A stretch of 64,000 nucleotides of DNA. Origin: Omphalotus guepiniiformis (Eukaryota > Basidiomycota > Agaricomycetes > Agaricales > Omphalotaceae). The translations under genes were made by a program, and so were the position numbers. Shown in pieces: positions 11,063 to 21,590 of this stretch. Location of the stretch: assembly GCA_028554645.1 (NCBI GenBank), contig JAQOOI010000053.1, positions 294,748 through 358,747 on the forward strand, read 5' to 3'. The notes under the pieces were generated by a model. The model searched no databases. It saw nothing but the letters and a program-made list of their open reading frames with translations, and was not told where the DNA came from. How positions within the stretch are numbered: position 1 is the first letter of the stretch; the number at the start of each line of letters is the position of its first letter.

Positions 11063-11884
11063 TGTGTATTGAGTAGAATCCGAGTAGAATTTCAGTTGAA
11101 GTTGCGGACGTAAGCAACTTCAGGGTAGGCTTTCAAAATGATCACTGTCTACTGGCAGATCTCCTGCTCGTATCAAGCTTGTAACGTGTTCGCTCTTTTC
11201 CAGGATTTTTCTGTCCGGCTTGTCAAATGGCTTTTCATCATCGTCTCTACATTGCTTGGGTGAAATTCGCGAACTCGAGGACTTGATTGCACTTTGCCGG
11301 CTGGGTGACGCGTGAGCCTCGAGCGCTCGATGCTCGACTGGGAGATTTGCTTTCAACAACTCGGACTATCAGTATGCTTCTTTTTCACCTGTATTCTTAA
11401 CCTCATTCCCTGTTTTCAAGATTCAACTGTGCCTGACTTTCTTGGTGGCTCAGTATGTCGTCTATCCGTTCGCGACGGCCCTGTCATTCTGCCATTGAGC
11501 CAGAAATACCTAAATGTGCAACGCGAGTCGGAATCATGAGACCTCTTACCATTCAAATTGTCAAATCAATCGGTGGGAGGAAGGCCTTGTCTAAAGGCAG
11601 TCCCAGGGAAGAACCCACCCTTCGAATCTATTCTCTCTTCCACACTTGGACGCTTCTGTGGATGGATACTACATGGGTCCGGAGAAGCTCCTTGAGAGAT
11701 GGTTAGAGCCTTTCAAGGAGGAGTGCTCGGAGGAGGATCTCAAGCGGTACCTGACCGGGACCTCTAGACCTTTGACCTGGTTCAGACCTTTGACGGCGGT
11801 CAATTTCTGGTTCGCCGGGCTAACACATCTTTCGCAATCAGAATATGAACTTGATGTCCGTGTGAAGTCCTCTCATCATCCACG
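11063..11884 (+). other. Upstream region of MFS gene with a possible coding relic
   Basis: A plus-strand frame around 11646-11760 (YYMGPEKLLERWLEPFKEE) has coding-like composition but no start, no matching exons and no known domain. It may be a gene remnant. From about 11751 on, the DNA is duplicated upstream of the second MFS copy (from about 15877). Confidence 0.35.
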
Positions 11885-13998
11885 ATGTCCTCCAATGCCT
11901 TGGCCGCCGATTGCCCTCTAGAGAACTCAGCAGTGTCAGAAGAGAGGACTAGAGAACAACATCAAGTCAAGTTGGATTCCCATGAGCATCCTATGCATCG
12001 CAGCACATTCAGAAAGTGGTTAATTGTGCTTATCATCAGCTCTTCAGCTTTATGTGTCACATCCACGTCTTCATCTGTGCGTTTTGTTTTTACCCTACTA
12101 TTTCAAAATTCATCTCTGACACAACCCGAAAGTTAGGCAGCATTCACCGAAACTGGTGTTGCGGAAGAGTTTCACGTCTCTCGCGAAGTTGCTGTGCTTG
12201 GGATAAGTCTTTTCGTAGAAGGACTCGGCTTTGGACCTTTGATCGCTGGACCTTTGTCTGAAGTTTGTGGACGGAATATCATTTATAGCGTGTCGTTCAA
12301 CCTGTTGTTGGCCTTTTCATTTGGAGTTGCATATGCCCCCAACATTGGTGTGTTAGATCTGTCTGTGCAGTCGTCGTCGTTGTCCTAATTCTTTCACAGC
12401 CGTGTACCTAGTTTTTAGATTCATCACAGCATTCTGCGGCTCCACGTTCCTTAGCGTAGCAGGAGGAACGATCAGTGATCTATTTGATGATAATCACATC
12501 GCAAAGTACGCCTGTGTTCGACTTGCCATACCAATTTCACTCACATACTTTTCCACTACAAGTCCGATGGCGGTCTATACGATATCACCTTTCTTCGGCC
12601 CTGTACTTGGCCCTCTGATAAGCGGGTACGAGTCTGGTAGTTCGTTGTTCCACGAGTGGCGTTCCTGACTGGCTTCCTTTACACAGATTTATCAATCAGG
12701 TTTGTCCCGGCGTCCATAATCACCTGCAGTTCTGACGTCTGAGCAGAATACATACTGGAGAAGGACCTATCAAGTACTTATCATATGGACAGGTGCTCAA
12801 AGACTTCTGTTATATGTACGTTCTACAACCTTCGTTGTGAATCATGTGTTGATATAGTCTGCAGTTTGTTCCTGAAACATATGTTCCCATTCTAGAAAAA
12901 CGGAAAGCTGCAAAGTAGGTCTCTTTCTATCAAGTTATCTCTGAACTGTCTTAACATTCAACAGGCTACGAAAGTCTTCGGGTGATTTGGCGTACTGGGC
13001 ACCTCTTGATGATCAAGACAAAAACCTTGGAGGTGCTCTCCTCGTCAGCTGTTACCGACCTTTTCGTGCGTTTCGTTTGTAACGAAACATCACTTGCGCT
13101 CTGAAATGTACCCCAAGAGCTGATGCTGTTTGACCGAATGGCCCTGTTGTTGAACGTATGGCGAGTAAAGTATCTATAACGATTGTGGATACTCCATTGA
13201 CACCGTCTGCTTCTGTAGGACTTCCCTTATCTTCGGTATCCTTTATCTAGCATTTCAAGCCTTCCCGGTAATTTACGAGAAAAATCATGGATTCAATGTG
13301 CAATCAACCGGGATGACGTTTTTGGGAATTGGGTTAGGGATGGTAGTAGCGCTTACTACGCAACCATTTTGGAACAGGTGTGCACAAGACTTTCCTTGCA
13401 AATTCACTGTGCTAACCCTCGTTTATCCACCAGATACGTTGCTGGTGAAGCAGAAAAGAACGGCGGCACCGCGCCGCCCGAGGCTCTATTACTCATGGGA
13501 GAAGTAGGAGGTATCCTCGTCCCCGTCGGTATGTTTCTATCTAGCCGCCTATTTCCTCGCTCCTCTAATCCCCGCTTCTCAGGACTCTTCTGGCTCGCCT
13601 TCACCACTTACCCTCGCGTGCACTGGATTGCTCCCATCATCGCTTCAATTCCATTTGGCGCAGGAATTTACTTCGTCTTCACTTCCGTGTTCACCTATCT
13701 CGTCACAGCCTACCGCCCAATTGCTGCCTCAGCCATGACGTCGAACAGTGCCATGCGTTCATCGTTCGCCGCGGCTTTCCCACTTTTCGCTGGGTTCATG
13801 TATGATAGGTTAGGCACGGTGGGTGCAACTGCGCTTCTAGCAGGGGTTATGACGGTCACTGCACCTTTACCGTAGGGCTTTCTGTTCCTCTCGTTTCATG
13901 ATACGGTCGAATTGTTGATATTGTATTTCACTAGGTTTGTATTCCGCCGTATTGGACCTCGCCTACGCAAGAAGTCCCGGTTTGCTGCACATGAGTAG
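11885..13998 (+). CDS. MFS transporter, DHA1-like (drug:H+ antiporter type), intact
   Basis: A predicted plasma-membrane proton antiporter for drugs or polyamines; the substrate is unknown. Thirteen exons with consistent phases: 11885-12076, 12137-12347, 12400-12505, 12563-12625, 12687-12699, 12747-12815, 12865-12914, 12965-13065, 13118-13160, 13219-13377, 13434-13528, 13583-13871 and 13935-13998, giving 484 residues, the usual size. A hydrophilic N-terminus precedes TM1 (WLIVLIISSSALCVTS). The MFS signature sits between TM2 and TM3 (GPLIAGPLSEVCGRN). The family's NWRWTY-type motif is WRRTY here. The C-terminal half has regular hydrophobic helices (HWIAPIIASIPFGAGIYF). Exon 5 is only 13 nt. 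The donor after 13160 is GC, while the paralogue has GT. The start is the first ATG of the conserved block and is matched in the second copy. Confidence 0.88.
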
Positions 13999-15876
13999 AA
14001 CGAGAATTGACGGTTAGAAGGAGGGAGGATATACATATAAATATCAAATACATTATCTGGTCGTGGGTAGGTATCCGTGGGCGAATATTCACAGAAGCAT
14101 TCACTGAGGGCTTGTCTACGTCCTGGACAGCACAACTAATTGACATAGGCACGTCCCACGAAAGGGGTTTCATACACCGACGTGCAGCTGCGAAAGACGT
14201 ATTCTGTCGGAGATCAGACTTGGTAGATAAAGGTTCGCCTAATCACAAGGCTGTATCTTGGACCATGGATACAGACGAACCTCTAGACGCTGGAGCGCTC
14301 ATGTGTTTGCTCATCATGAGGATCAAGAATTCATATGAAGGAGTATTTGAGTACGACATTGGACTTGTAGTTACTCGCGTTGGATTAGATATCATATGCG
14401 TTGGTAGATTCTGGCAGGCTAGAACTGATACCTTTCCTTTGTTTGATGAAGAAATGCAGGATCGAGATATGAAAGAAGTGGTTATATTTTAGTACAAAAG
14501 TACAATGATTGTCTGGTTCCGGGGAGTGGAATCAGTGTTGGGTTTCCTTAAGATAGTGCTGAACTTAGACGGAATATGAGTATGAGAGGCGACAGCACAT
14601 ACTGGACGCAAAGAATTCAACAAATGATGTTCCACTGATCTCCAAAGCTTTCCACGAGTTGGACAAGGTAATTCGACGGCAGCGTGAACGCAGCAAATAG
14701 TTCTATACGGCAACGTATGCCAGAGCGCTTGTTGTCATCACATGCCGACCACGAAAAAGAATGAGGTGGAAGGGAAGGAAAAGGTCAGTTATTGCAGGAA
14801 TAAGAAAAGAGCGAAAACAACTTTACCTTTACCTCTCGATCAATTAACCAATTAACCATACCTCTCCCTCCCGACTTAATATCCAGCACACTTCGTTCAT
14901 ATTCTGCCAAGATAAGTGCCAAGTTGTCATCTAGCCTCGCATGTTTGATGAGCCATTCGTGAGATGGTTGGTTGTAGCATATATTGGGTTAAAGAGAAGA
15001 GTCACGGTGCTTGTTGGAGATGTTAAAGCACGAACATGAAGGAAGGATTTCATTAAGTATTCACAGAACATCACTCTATGTCCAGTGAAAAGTGCAACAA
15101 GCCGTACAGATTCTCGCGCTGTAATATCAGGAACCCTTCCTGACTTTGAGTTACAAAAACAATTTATAGCGAGAAGTGGTGGGTGATGCGTACGAGTCGT
15201 CCGAGGTTTCTTCACGCCGATGGGCTAGAGATCGTTCGTAAGGTGAGAGTGAGTTACTGAGACACTAGGGAGTCACGCTGGAGGGCAAGCGTATATATAT
15301 ATATCAGCAAAGAGGGAAAAATGACACAAGACAACGCGAACCCACTGCCACTTTCACCCAAGAACACCACACTTCTGTCCACCTCCTTCCCGCCCTAACT
15401 CGACCCTTGGACTTCCATCTCGAGTGACGATACTAATCAGCTTAGGCACTGATTATTTCACTTTTACCCGATCATCTACGCCAACTCCCTTTCGAAAGTC
15501 GTCAACCAAAGGAAGACAAGAATCCGATATTGTTTCGCAGTCGGCTGACTCGAGAGGCCTAGGAAGGCGTTGAGGAAGATGAAAAACATTCAACGTTCTG
15601 TTACTCACAGACCAATACCATCTATGCATTCACTAGATGTTCGTGAATGGTTTGACAACATTGAAAGAGTCGGACAGAGTCGCACTGGAGTCGCATTACC
15701 CGCGTGGGCAATGTATTCTCACGTTCTAAGACTTTCCCTCTGTCACTCATCCAAACGCCTCTACAGTTAACACGTTGACCGTCTTTCACTGCAACTCGAA
15801 CTAAATACACCGTGACGAACTAGTGATGCTTGGGTCTAGCGTGAAGCTTGAAGCTTGCCTGGTGACCGGTACCTGA
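13999..15876. other. Spacer between MFS copies
   Basis: No recognisable gene. A minus-strand stretch at about 14851-14930 (LALILAEYERSVLDIKSGG) followed by a good GTATGG donor has real coding character and may be one exon of an unidentified or decayed gene. A short (TA)n run lies near 15293-15304. The plus-strand open frame at 14007-14492 shows no domain and is not supported. Confidence 0.4.
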
Positions 15877-17501
15877 GGCCTGACCGGTGACCTCTAGACC
15901 TTGGACCTCGTTCAGGGCAAACACATCCACATCTTTTGCATTTAAATAATATATGTATATGAACCTTTGAACTTCTATGTCCGTGCAAAGCCCTCTCACT
16001 AACATCTACGATGTCCTCCAATCTCTCGCCCCCCAATTGCCCACTAGAGGACTCAGAAGGTCCAGGAGAGAAGACTGGAGAACAACATCAAGTCGATTTA
16101 GATTCGCATGAGCATCCTATGCATCGCAGCGCATTCAGAAAATGGTTGATTGTGGTCATCATCAGCTCTTCAGCTTTGTGTGTCACATCCACGTCTTCAT
16201 CTGTGCGTTTTTTTAAAACCCTGGCATGCCGTCTCTAACACATCCCAAAATCTAGGCAGCGTTCACCGAAGCTGGTATTGCGGAAGAATTTCACGTCTCT
16301 CATGAAGTTTCTGTGCTTGCGATAAGTCTTTTCGTAGAAGGACTAGGCGTGGGACCTTTGGTTGCTGGACCTTTGTCCGAAGTTTATGGACGAAACATCA
16401 TTTATAGAGTGTCGTTCAGTCTGTTGTTGGCCTTTTCATTTGCAGTCGCGTTTGCCCCCAACATTGGTGCGCCCCATTTGTCTGTCCAGTCGTCTGTATC
16501 CTAATTCTTTCACAGCCGTGCTACTGGTTTTCAGATTTGTCACAGCATGTTGCGGCTCTACGTTCCTTAGCGTAGCAGGAGGGACGGTCAGTGATCTATT
16601 CGATAACAATCACATTGCAAAGTACGCCTATGTCCCCTACTTGCCGTACCAACTTCACTCACATACTTTTACACCACAAGTCCAATGGCTCTTTATACGA
16701 TATCACCCTTCTTTGGCCCTGTATGTGGCCCTCTGATAAGCGGGTACGAGTTCTGTGCTTTGTCGTTCCACGAGTGAATTTTCTGACCGGCTCTTTTACA
16801 CAGATTCATCAATCAGGTTTGTCCCGGAGTGTCCCGGCGTCCATAGTCACCTGCGATTCTGACCGTTGACGTCCGAGCAGAACTTAAATTGGAGATGGAC
16901 GTATCGAATACTTATCATATGGACAGGTGTTGAAACACTTCTATTATTTACTGTAAGTTCTTCAACCTTCGTCGTGAATCATGGGTTGATATGGTCTGCA
17001 GTTTGTCCCCGAAACATATGTTCCCATTCTAAAAAAGCGGAAAGCTGCACAGTAAGTCTCTTCTATCAAATTACTTCGGACCTGTTTTAAGAGTCATTAG
17101 GCTACGAAAATCTACAGGTGATTCGGCATACTGGGCACCTCTTGATAGTCAAGGCAAAGACCTTGGAGATGCTCTCCTCATCAGCTGTTACCGGCCTTTT
17201 CGTGCGTTTCATTTGTAATAAATCATCACTTTATCTCTAAATGTACCCAAAGAGCTGATGCTATATGACCGAATGGCCCTGTTGTTGAATGTATGGTGAG
17301 TAAGATATTTATAATGATTGCGGGTGCTCTATTGAAACCATCTACTGCTGTAGGACTTCTCTTATCTTTGGTATACTGTATCTAGCCTTCCAGGCCTTCC
17401 CTGTAATTTACGGTCAATATCATGGTTTCAATGTGCAATCAACTGGGATGACGTTTCTGGGGATTGGGTTAGGGATGATAGTGGCGCTTACTACGCAGCC
17501 A
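15877..17501 (+). repeat. Second copy of MFS segmental duplication
   Basis: Highly similar, introns included, to about 11751-13370. The similarity starts near CTGACCGG...CCTCTAGACC upstream of the gene and stops abruptly after CTACGCAGCCA in exon 10. Shared introns show a DNA-level tandem duplication; the copies are about 4.1 kb apart. Confidence 0.85.
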
Positions 17502-17503
17502 CT
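16011..17503 (+). pseudogene. Truncated tandem copy of the MFS transporter
   Basis: Paralogue of the gene at 11885-13998 with the same exon order. It starts MSSNLSPPNCPLEDSE, has the same TM1 and the signature GPLVAGPLSEVYGRN, and keeps the family motif NWRWTY that copy 1 has altered. All splice sites up to exon 10 look usable. The coding sequence is lost after the exon 10 stretch TFLGIGLGMIVALTTQP, where the DNA changes to TTAGGGGTTAGGGG and element A begins. The last three exons, about one third of the protein, are missing, so it cannot make a complete transporter. Confidence 0.88.
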
Positions 17504-17576
17504 TAGGGGTTAGGGGTTATATAGGAAAAGTGAGTAGGGTTCCCAACCCTGGGGGTTTTTTTTGGCAGGGGAAGGG

Positions 17577-19009
17577 GGAAGAGAGCTCCAGTGAGTTCCT
17601 GAACCCGTGCACAAATTGTGTACTACCCAGCCTGCTCCATGCCCTTGGATGACAACAACACTGGGCACAAATTCAGAGACAGTCCAAGACTCAGCGCTGC
17701 AGCCAGCCTCAATGTGACTGCGTGTTGAGTATGCAATTTAGGCACTGCCCATCACCGGAAGGCCACTCCACCTAGAAGCATGATAAGGCAGTATCCAATC
17801 CGGGGACCACGTCCTGCAAACAGTACACAGTGTCAGTTGAATGCAACAGGTGAAGCTAGAGTGCACAGATTGTGTATGGCACCTGTCCGAAAGGCAGTGT
17901 TCAGTGCCCCTGATGAATGCGTGCGCAAATTGTGTACTGCCTGTCCTGCTCCTAGGCATCAGCATCAGGTGTCTGGTGTGCACAGCAGTTAACAACTTGA
18001 TGAAGCTATATGTAATTGCTCATGAATAAATAAATAAATAAGTAAATAAGTAAATATCTCTGGTGCCTGACAATCGTTGCGCTGTAGCAGTGCGCAAATT
18101 GCATACTCGCTCTCCAGAGGGGTCCCAGGGAGAGAAACTGTGCACTACATCCTGCGGGCAATATAGCAGTACATGTAAATTGGTGGAAGTCCGCATACTA
18201 GGCAGAATGTAGATTGTGCCCACCGAAAGAGAGTCCGGTCGGAAGTTAGTACACAATTTGTGCACGTCCGCAGCCTGGCCACCCCAAGGCACCGACTGCC
18301 TGACCTTGAGGCGGCCAGGCTGCGGACGTGCACAAATTGTGTACTAACTTCCGACCGGACTCTCTTTCGGTGGGCACAATCTACATTCTGCCTAGTATGC
18401 GGACTTCCACCAATTTACATGTACTGCTATATTGCCCGCAGGATGTAGTGCACAGTTTCTCTCCCTGGGACCCCTCTGGAGAGCGAGTATGCAATTTGCG
18501 CACTGCTACAGCGCAACGATTGTCAGGCACCAGAGATATTTACTTATTTACTTATTTATTCATGAGCAATTACATATAGCTTCATCAAGTTGTTAACTGC
18601 TGTGCACACCGGACACCTGATGCTGATGCCTAGGAGCAGGACAGGCAGTACACAATTTGCGCACACATTCATCAGGGGCACTGAACACTGCCTTTCGGAC
18701 AGGTGCCATACACAATCTGTGCACTCTAGCTTCACCTGTTGCCTTCAACTGACACTGTGTACTGTTTGCAGGACGTGGTCCCCGGATTGGATACTGCCTT
18801 ATCATGCTTCTAGGTGGAGTGGCCTTCCGGTGATGGGCAGTGCCTAAATTGCATACTCAACACGCAGTCACATTGAGGCTGGCTGCAGCGCTGAGTCTTG
18901 GACTGTCTCTGAATTTGTGCCCAGTGTTGTTGTCATCCAAGGGCATAGGAGCAGGCTGGGTAGTACACAATTTGTGCACGGGTTCAGGAACTCACTGGAG
19001 CTCTCTTCC
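17577..19009. repeat. 1.43-kb near-perfect palindrome
   Basis: The left arm (17577-18280) and right arm (18313-19009) are inverse complements, differing by a few bases and by the copy number of an AATA/AAGTA run. A 32-bp spacer separates them. Outer ends are GGAAGAGAGCTCC and GGAGCTCTCTTCC. Every open frame in one arm is mirrored in the other, which marks them as non-coding. Each arm carries several copies of the ~18-bp GTGCACAAATTGTGTACT-like motif. Confidence 0.93.
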
Positions 19010-19766
19010 TCACACAGAAACTCAGCACAGGAGCCTTCTGAGCAGTGCGCACTTTGTGCACTGCCACCAGCAGGCAGTGTCTTCGCTGTGGCATACACAA
19101 CATGATTGTCCTGCCTGGCTCCACCCAGAAGTTGTTGACCGGGGAAGTTCACACGTTCACAGGCCCCCCCGCAGGCAGTACACAATTTGTGAATGTGTCC
19201 GGAGAGCCGAGGCGTGCTCCGGAAGGCCTCCGCCAATACTCCAGGATAGGCACTGCACAAACTGCCTTGTACGGTAGAGCTACACTCAAATTGTATACTA
19301 CAAGCAATGCACTTGGAGACTATTGGGTTATTGGGTTAGGGGCTAATAGACCTAATAATGTTGCCACGTGACACATGTGATTTCAGCATAACCTCCCAAA
19401 AGAGTAACTGGTGCGCAACGGCTATGATGGCGTGGTTGAAACTAGACTAGGATGGAGACTACGACAACGCCAACAACAACAAAACATCACTGTTTACGAA
19501 TGCTTGTACCTGATTTGCTGCTGGGTTAAATATCGAGAATTGATTGATGCATAACTAAGAACACTCTTGACCTCTAACCACTACCTTCCATATCTTCCAC
19601 CTCAAAATCCATTCAAAAATCATTGGTGAGAAATTCACTGTGTGCTGTACTCGAACTGTATACTAATGTTGTCACATGTTATATTTTTCAGTCATGTCGG
19701 CACACTGTGAGAGGTTTGCTGTGTATTCAAGTTGTGTACTAATATATTGTCACTCCATGTCACGTT

Positions 19767-19967
19767 TTGTTGGCAGACATGTCACAGCAGTTATCCATTG
19801 GCACAGGAGTGGTTTTTGATGCAGTCAACCCTGTGGAGTCGATGGAAGAAGATCTACCAGTTATGCCCGCGGCCGTTAGCCCTAACGGCCGCCTCCCAGC
19901 TTTTCATCCACATCCTCTCAGGACCTCCTCCGAGCGCCTCAAACTAGTGGCAAGAAATGTTCTCTAG
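19767..19967 (+). CDS. Small ORF conserved at its C-terminus between elements A and B
   Basis: A 66-codon frame starting MLADMSQQLSIGTGV and ending FHPHPLRTSSERLKLVARNVL. The C-terminal ~30 codons are kept in element B in frame with the same stop (PAFHPHPSRTSSEHLKLL there). The N-terminal part is not shared, so it may be one exon of a larger protein or a chance frame in a conserved DNA segment. No known domain. Confidence 0.35.
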   Translation: MLADMSQQLSIGTGVVFDAVNPVESMEEDLPVMPAAVSPNGRLPAFHPHPLRTSSERLKLVARNVL

Positions 19968-20165
19968 CATGTCCTCTTGAGGATGATATATTTCTCGTCC
20001 CTCCAAGTGCATCCCCTCCCAGGATGTGGGCCAAATAGTCAGGCGGGTCTGACCAGGCCCTCCTCCTCTATTGCACAGGCCACATCCTCCCATCCCCTGC
20101 ACAGATGTGGCCAAAAATGATATAGTGGGCCTATAGGGTCTGCATGCATCCCTCAGAGAAAGGGC
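19871..20165 (+). repeat. ~290-bp segment shared with element B (copy A)
   Basis: Starts with the palindrome GCCGTTAGCCCTAACGGC and matches 44071 to about 44371 in the same orientation at high identity. It includes the block GATATATTTCTCGTCCCTCC and CCACATCCTCCCATC. Similarity fades after CATCCCTC. Confidence 0.9.
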
Positions 20166-20354
20166 TTGGCCAAGCTTGCACTGTGTGTTGTTGCAGAACT
20201 CATTCTTTCTCTTAAGTGAGAGTCAACCGCAGTGCCAGCAGTGCAACCGGCTAACCGGCTGAATATAGATCCGGGACCGTGATGGCACAGCCACTTTATG
20301 CTTTCTGGCTTAAAATTAAGTTCAGTTAGAAATTAGTTAGGGGTTGAGTGCTGG

Positions 20355-20435
20355 GTAGGCTTGCGCAGCAAGCCCTAGTTAGGGGTAAGGGGATAAGTTA
20401 GGTTAGGTTAGGTTAGGTTAGGTTAGGTTAGGGGG
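20355..20435 (+). repeat. Hairpin plus telomere-like (GGTTA)n tract
   Basis: GGCTTGCGCAGCAAGCC at 20358-20374 is a perfect 7-bp stem with a 3-nt loop. It is followed by TTAGGGG variants and six perfect GGTTA units at 20401-20430. The unit is a pentamer, unlike the TTAGGG telomere of most fungi. The same hairpin and TTAGG tracts occur twice in element B. Confidence 0.88.
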
Positions 20436-20737
20436 TCAGGATAGGTCAAGGGATCAGGGATATATAAAAGAAAACACTCCAATTAGGAGTCAGCTTGTAT
20501 CAAAGATCAAACCTCTGTACTGCAATATTGTCAAGCTTTATTCATATATCTCTTCTATAGGGTCAATCTATTAAACACCTTTCAGTGGAATACACTGAAA
20601 CCACTATGTACATTTGTATTAAATCTTTGTTGTACTGATACATCTTGCAAGAAAATATATTAGGTTTTAATTATTTGAGTACCTGTATGTAAGACTATCA
20701 TATTTAATTAAAGAAATATCTCTGCATTGAGAAATGC

Positions 20738-21152
20738 TTCATTTGGGAGGTATTTGTACACACATAACAATGGAGTGCTCATACTAATTATTCAACAACT
20801 ACAATTTGTAGTCCTACTTCATTTAGAAGGTATTTGTCTCTGTGTTGCAACGGAATGCTGGTATTGCTTATATAACTACCACAATTTGTGGTACTACTAC
20901 ATTTGGAATGTGTTTGTCTTTGTGTCACAACAGGATGCTGGTACTGCTTATATAACTACCACAATTTGTGGTACTACTACATTTGGAAGGTGTTTGTCTT
21001 TGTGTCGCAACGGGATGCTGGTTCTGCTTATATAACTACCACAATTTGTGGTACTACTACATTTGGAAGGTGTTTGTCTTTGTGTCGCAACGGGATGCTG
21101 GTTCTGCTTATATAACTACCACAATTTGTGGTACTACCACATTTGGAAGATG
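20738..21152 (+). repeat. 80-bp tandem array
   Basis: Five copies of an 80-bp unit: the core ACAATTTGTGGTACTACTAC starts at 20801 (diverged), 20881, 20961, 21041 and 21121, exactly 80 bp apart, plus a partial unit on the left. The unit also contains CTTATATAACTACC. Overlapping Leu/Cys/Tyr-rich frames through it are repeat translation, not a gene. Confidence 0.95.
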
Positions 21153-21590
21153 GGTTTAGAGTCCCCAAAACGCTCGATACGCCATACTTTGAAGATTTTT
21201 ATCCTCCTGGGAAGGAAGATGAAGACGTCGAGTTTGAGTTTGATCCTGATACGAAAATGGATGATCTTGCTGCGTATATGCATTTGTCGGGTTTGACGGC
21301 TTTCCCGAAGCCTATACCTATCACCCATCGGTTTTTGCATCAACAAGGGATGTTATCCTGTACATCGGTTCTTTCCTTTTTTGGTTTGTAGCCCGCCTAC
21401 TGAATCTGAATATCTTGTAGGGTTCAGAGACGTCGATTTTTGTGGGATGAGGTGTTCGTTGACTTCATTGCCTATGTTCCGTGAGTCGTTGCATTCTCCT
21501 CCTCATGCACAAACCTTATTCCATGAATTTCTTAGATTCTGCCGGAAACGTCCCCTTCACATGGGCAGTGAGTTCTCATACTTCTAGTCC
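21153..21590 (+). pseudogene. 5'-truncated unidentified gene at the right edge of element A
   Basis: Directly after the array a frame reads GFRVPKTLDTPYFEDFYPPG, then an acidic stretch, then MDDLAAYMHLSGLTAFPKP, ending near 21374. A further exon-like segment (FRDVDFCGMRCSLTS, then FLRFCRKRPLHMG) follows at 21420-21570. The composition is clearly coding, but no start precedes the array, so the 5' end seems to have been removed by element A. I do not recognise the family. Confidence 0.45.

Larger units (their letters stand above)
17504..21152. mobile_element. Element A: telomere-like repeat element without helicase gene
   Basis: Begins with TTAGGGGTTAGGGG exactly where MFS copy 2 is cut, and ends where an 80-bp array gives way to a gene body lacking its 5' part. 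It contains in order a 1.4-kb palindrome, motif-rich unique sequence, a ~290-bp segment shared with element B, a TTAGG tract with a hairpin, a sequence ATCAGGGATATA also seen in B, and a tandem array. Apart from a 66-codon frame no gene is present. It looks like a deletion or non-autonomous relative of element B. The boundaries are inferred from loss of host gene homology. Confidence 0.65.

Noticed and set aside
17738..19371. Mirror-image open frames of 60-145 codons in the palindrome
   Set aside because: Each frame in one arm has an identical inverse partner in the other, composition is repeat-like, and no domain is present. They are by-products of the inverted repeat.
20397..20435. A true chromosome end at the (GGTTA)n tract
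   Set aside because: Only about six perfect units are present and non-telomeric sequence continues on both sides, so it is interstitial telomere-like DNA, not an end.
20727..21296. Leu/Cys/Tyr-rich overlapping frames in the 80-bp array
   Set aside because: They are translation of the tandem repeat in shifted frames (80 is not a multiple of 3), not a membrane protein.
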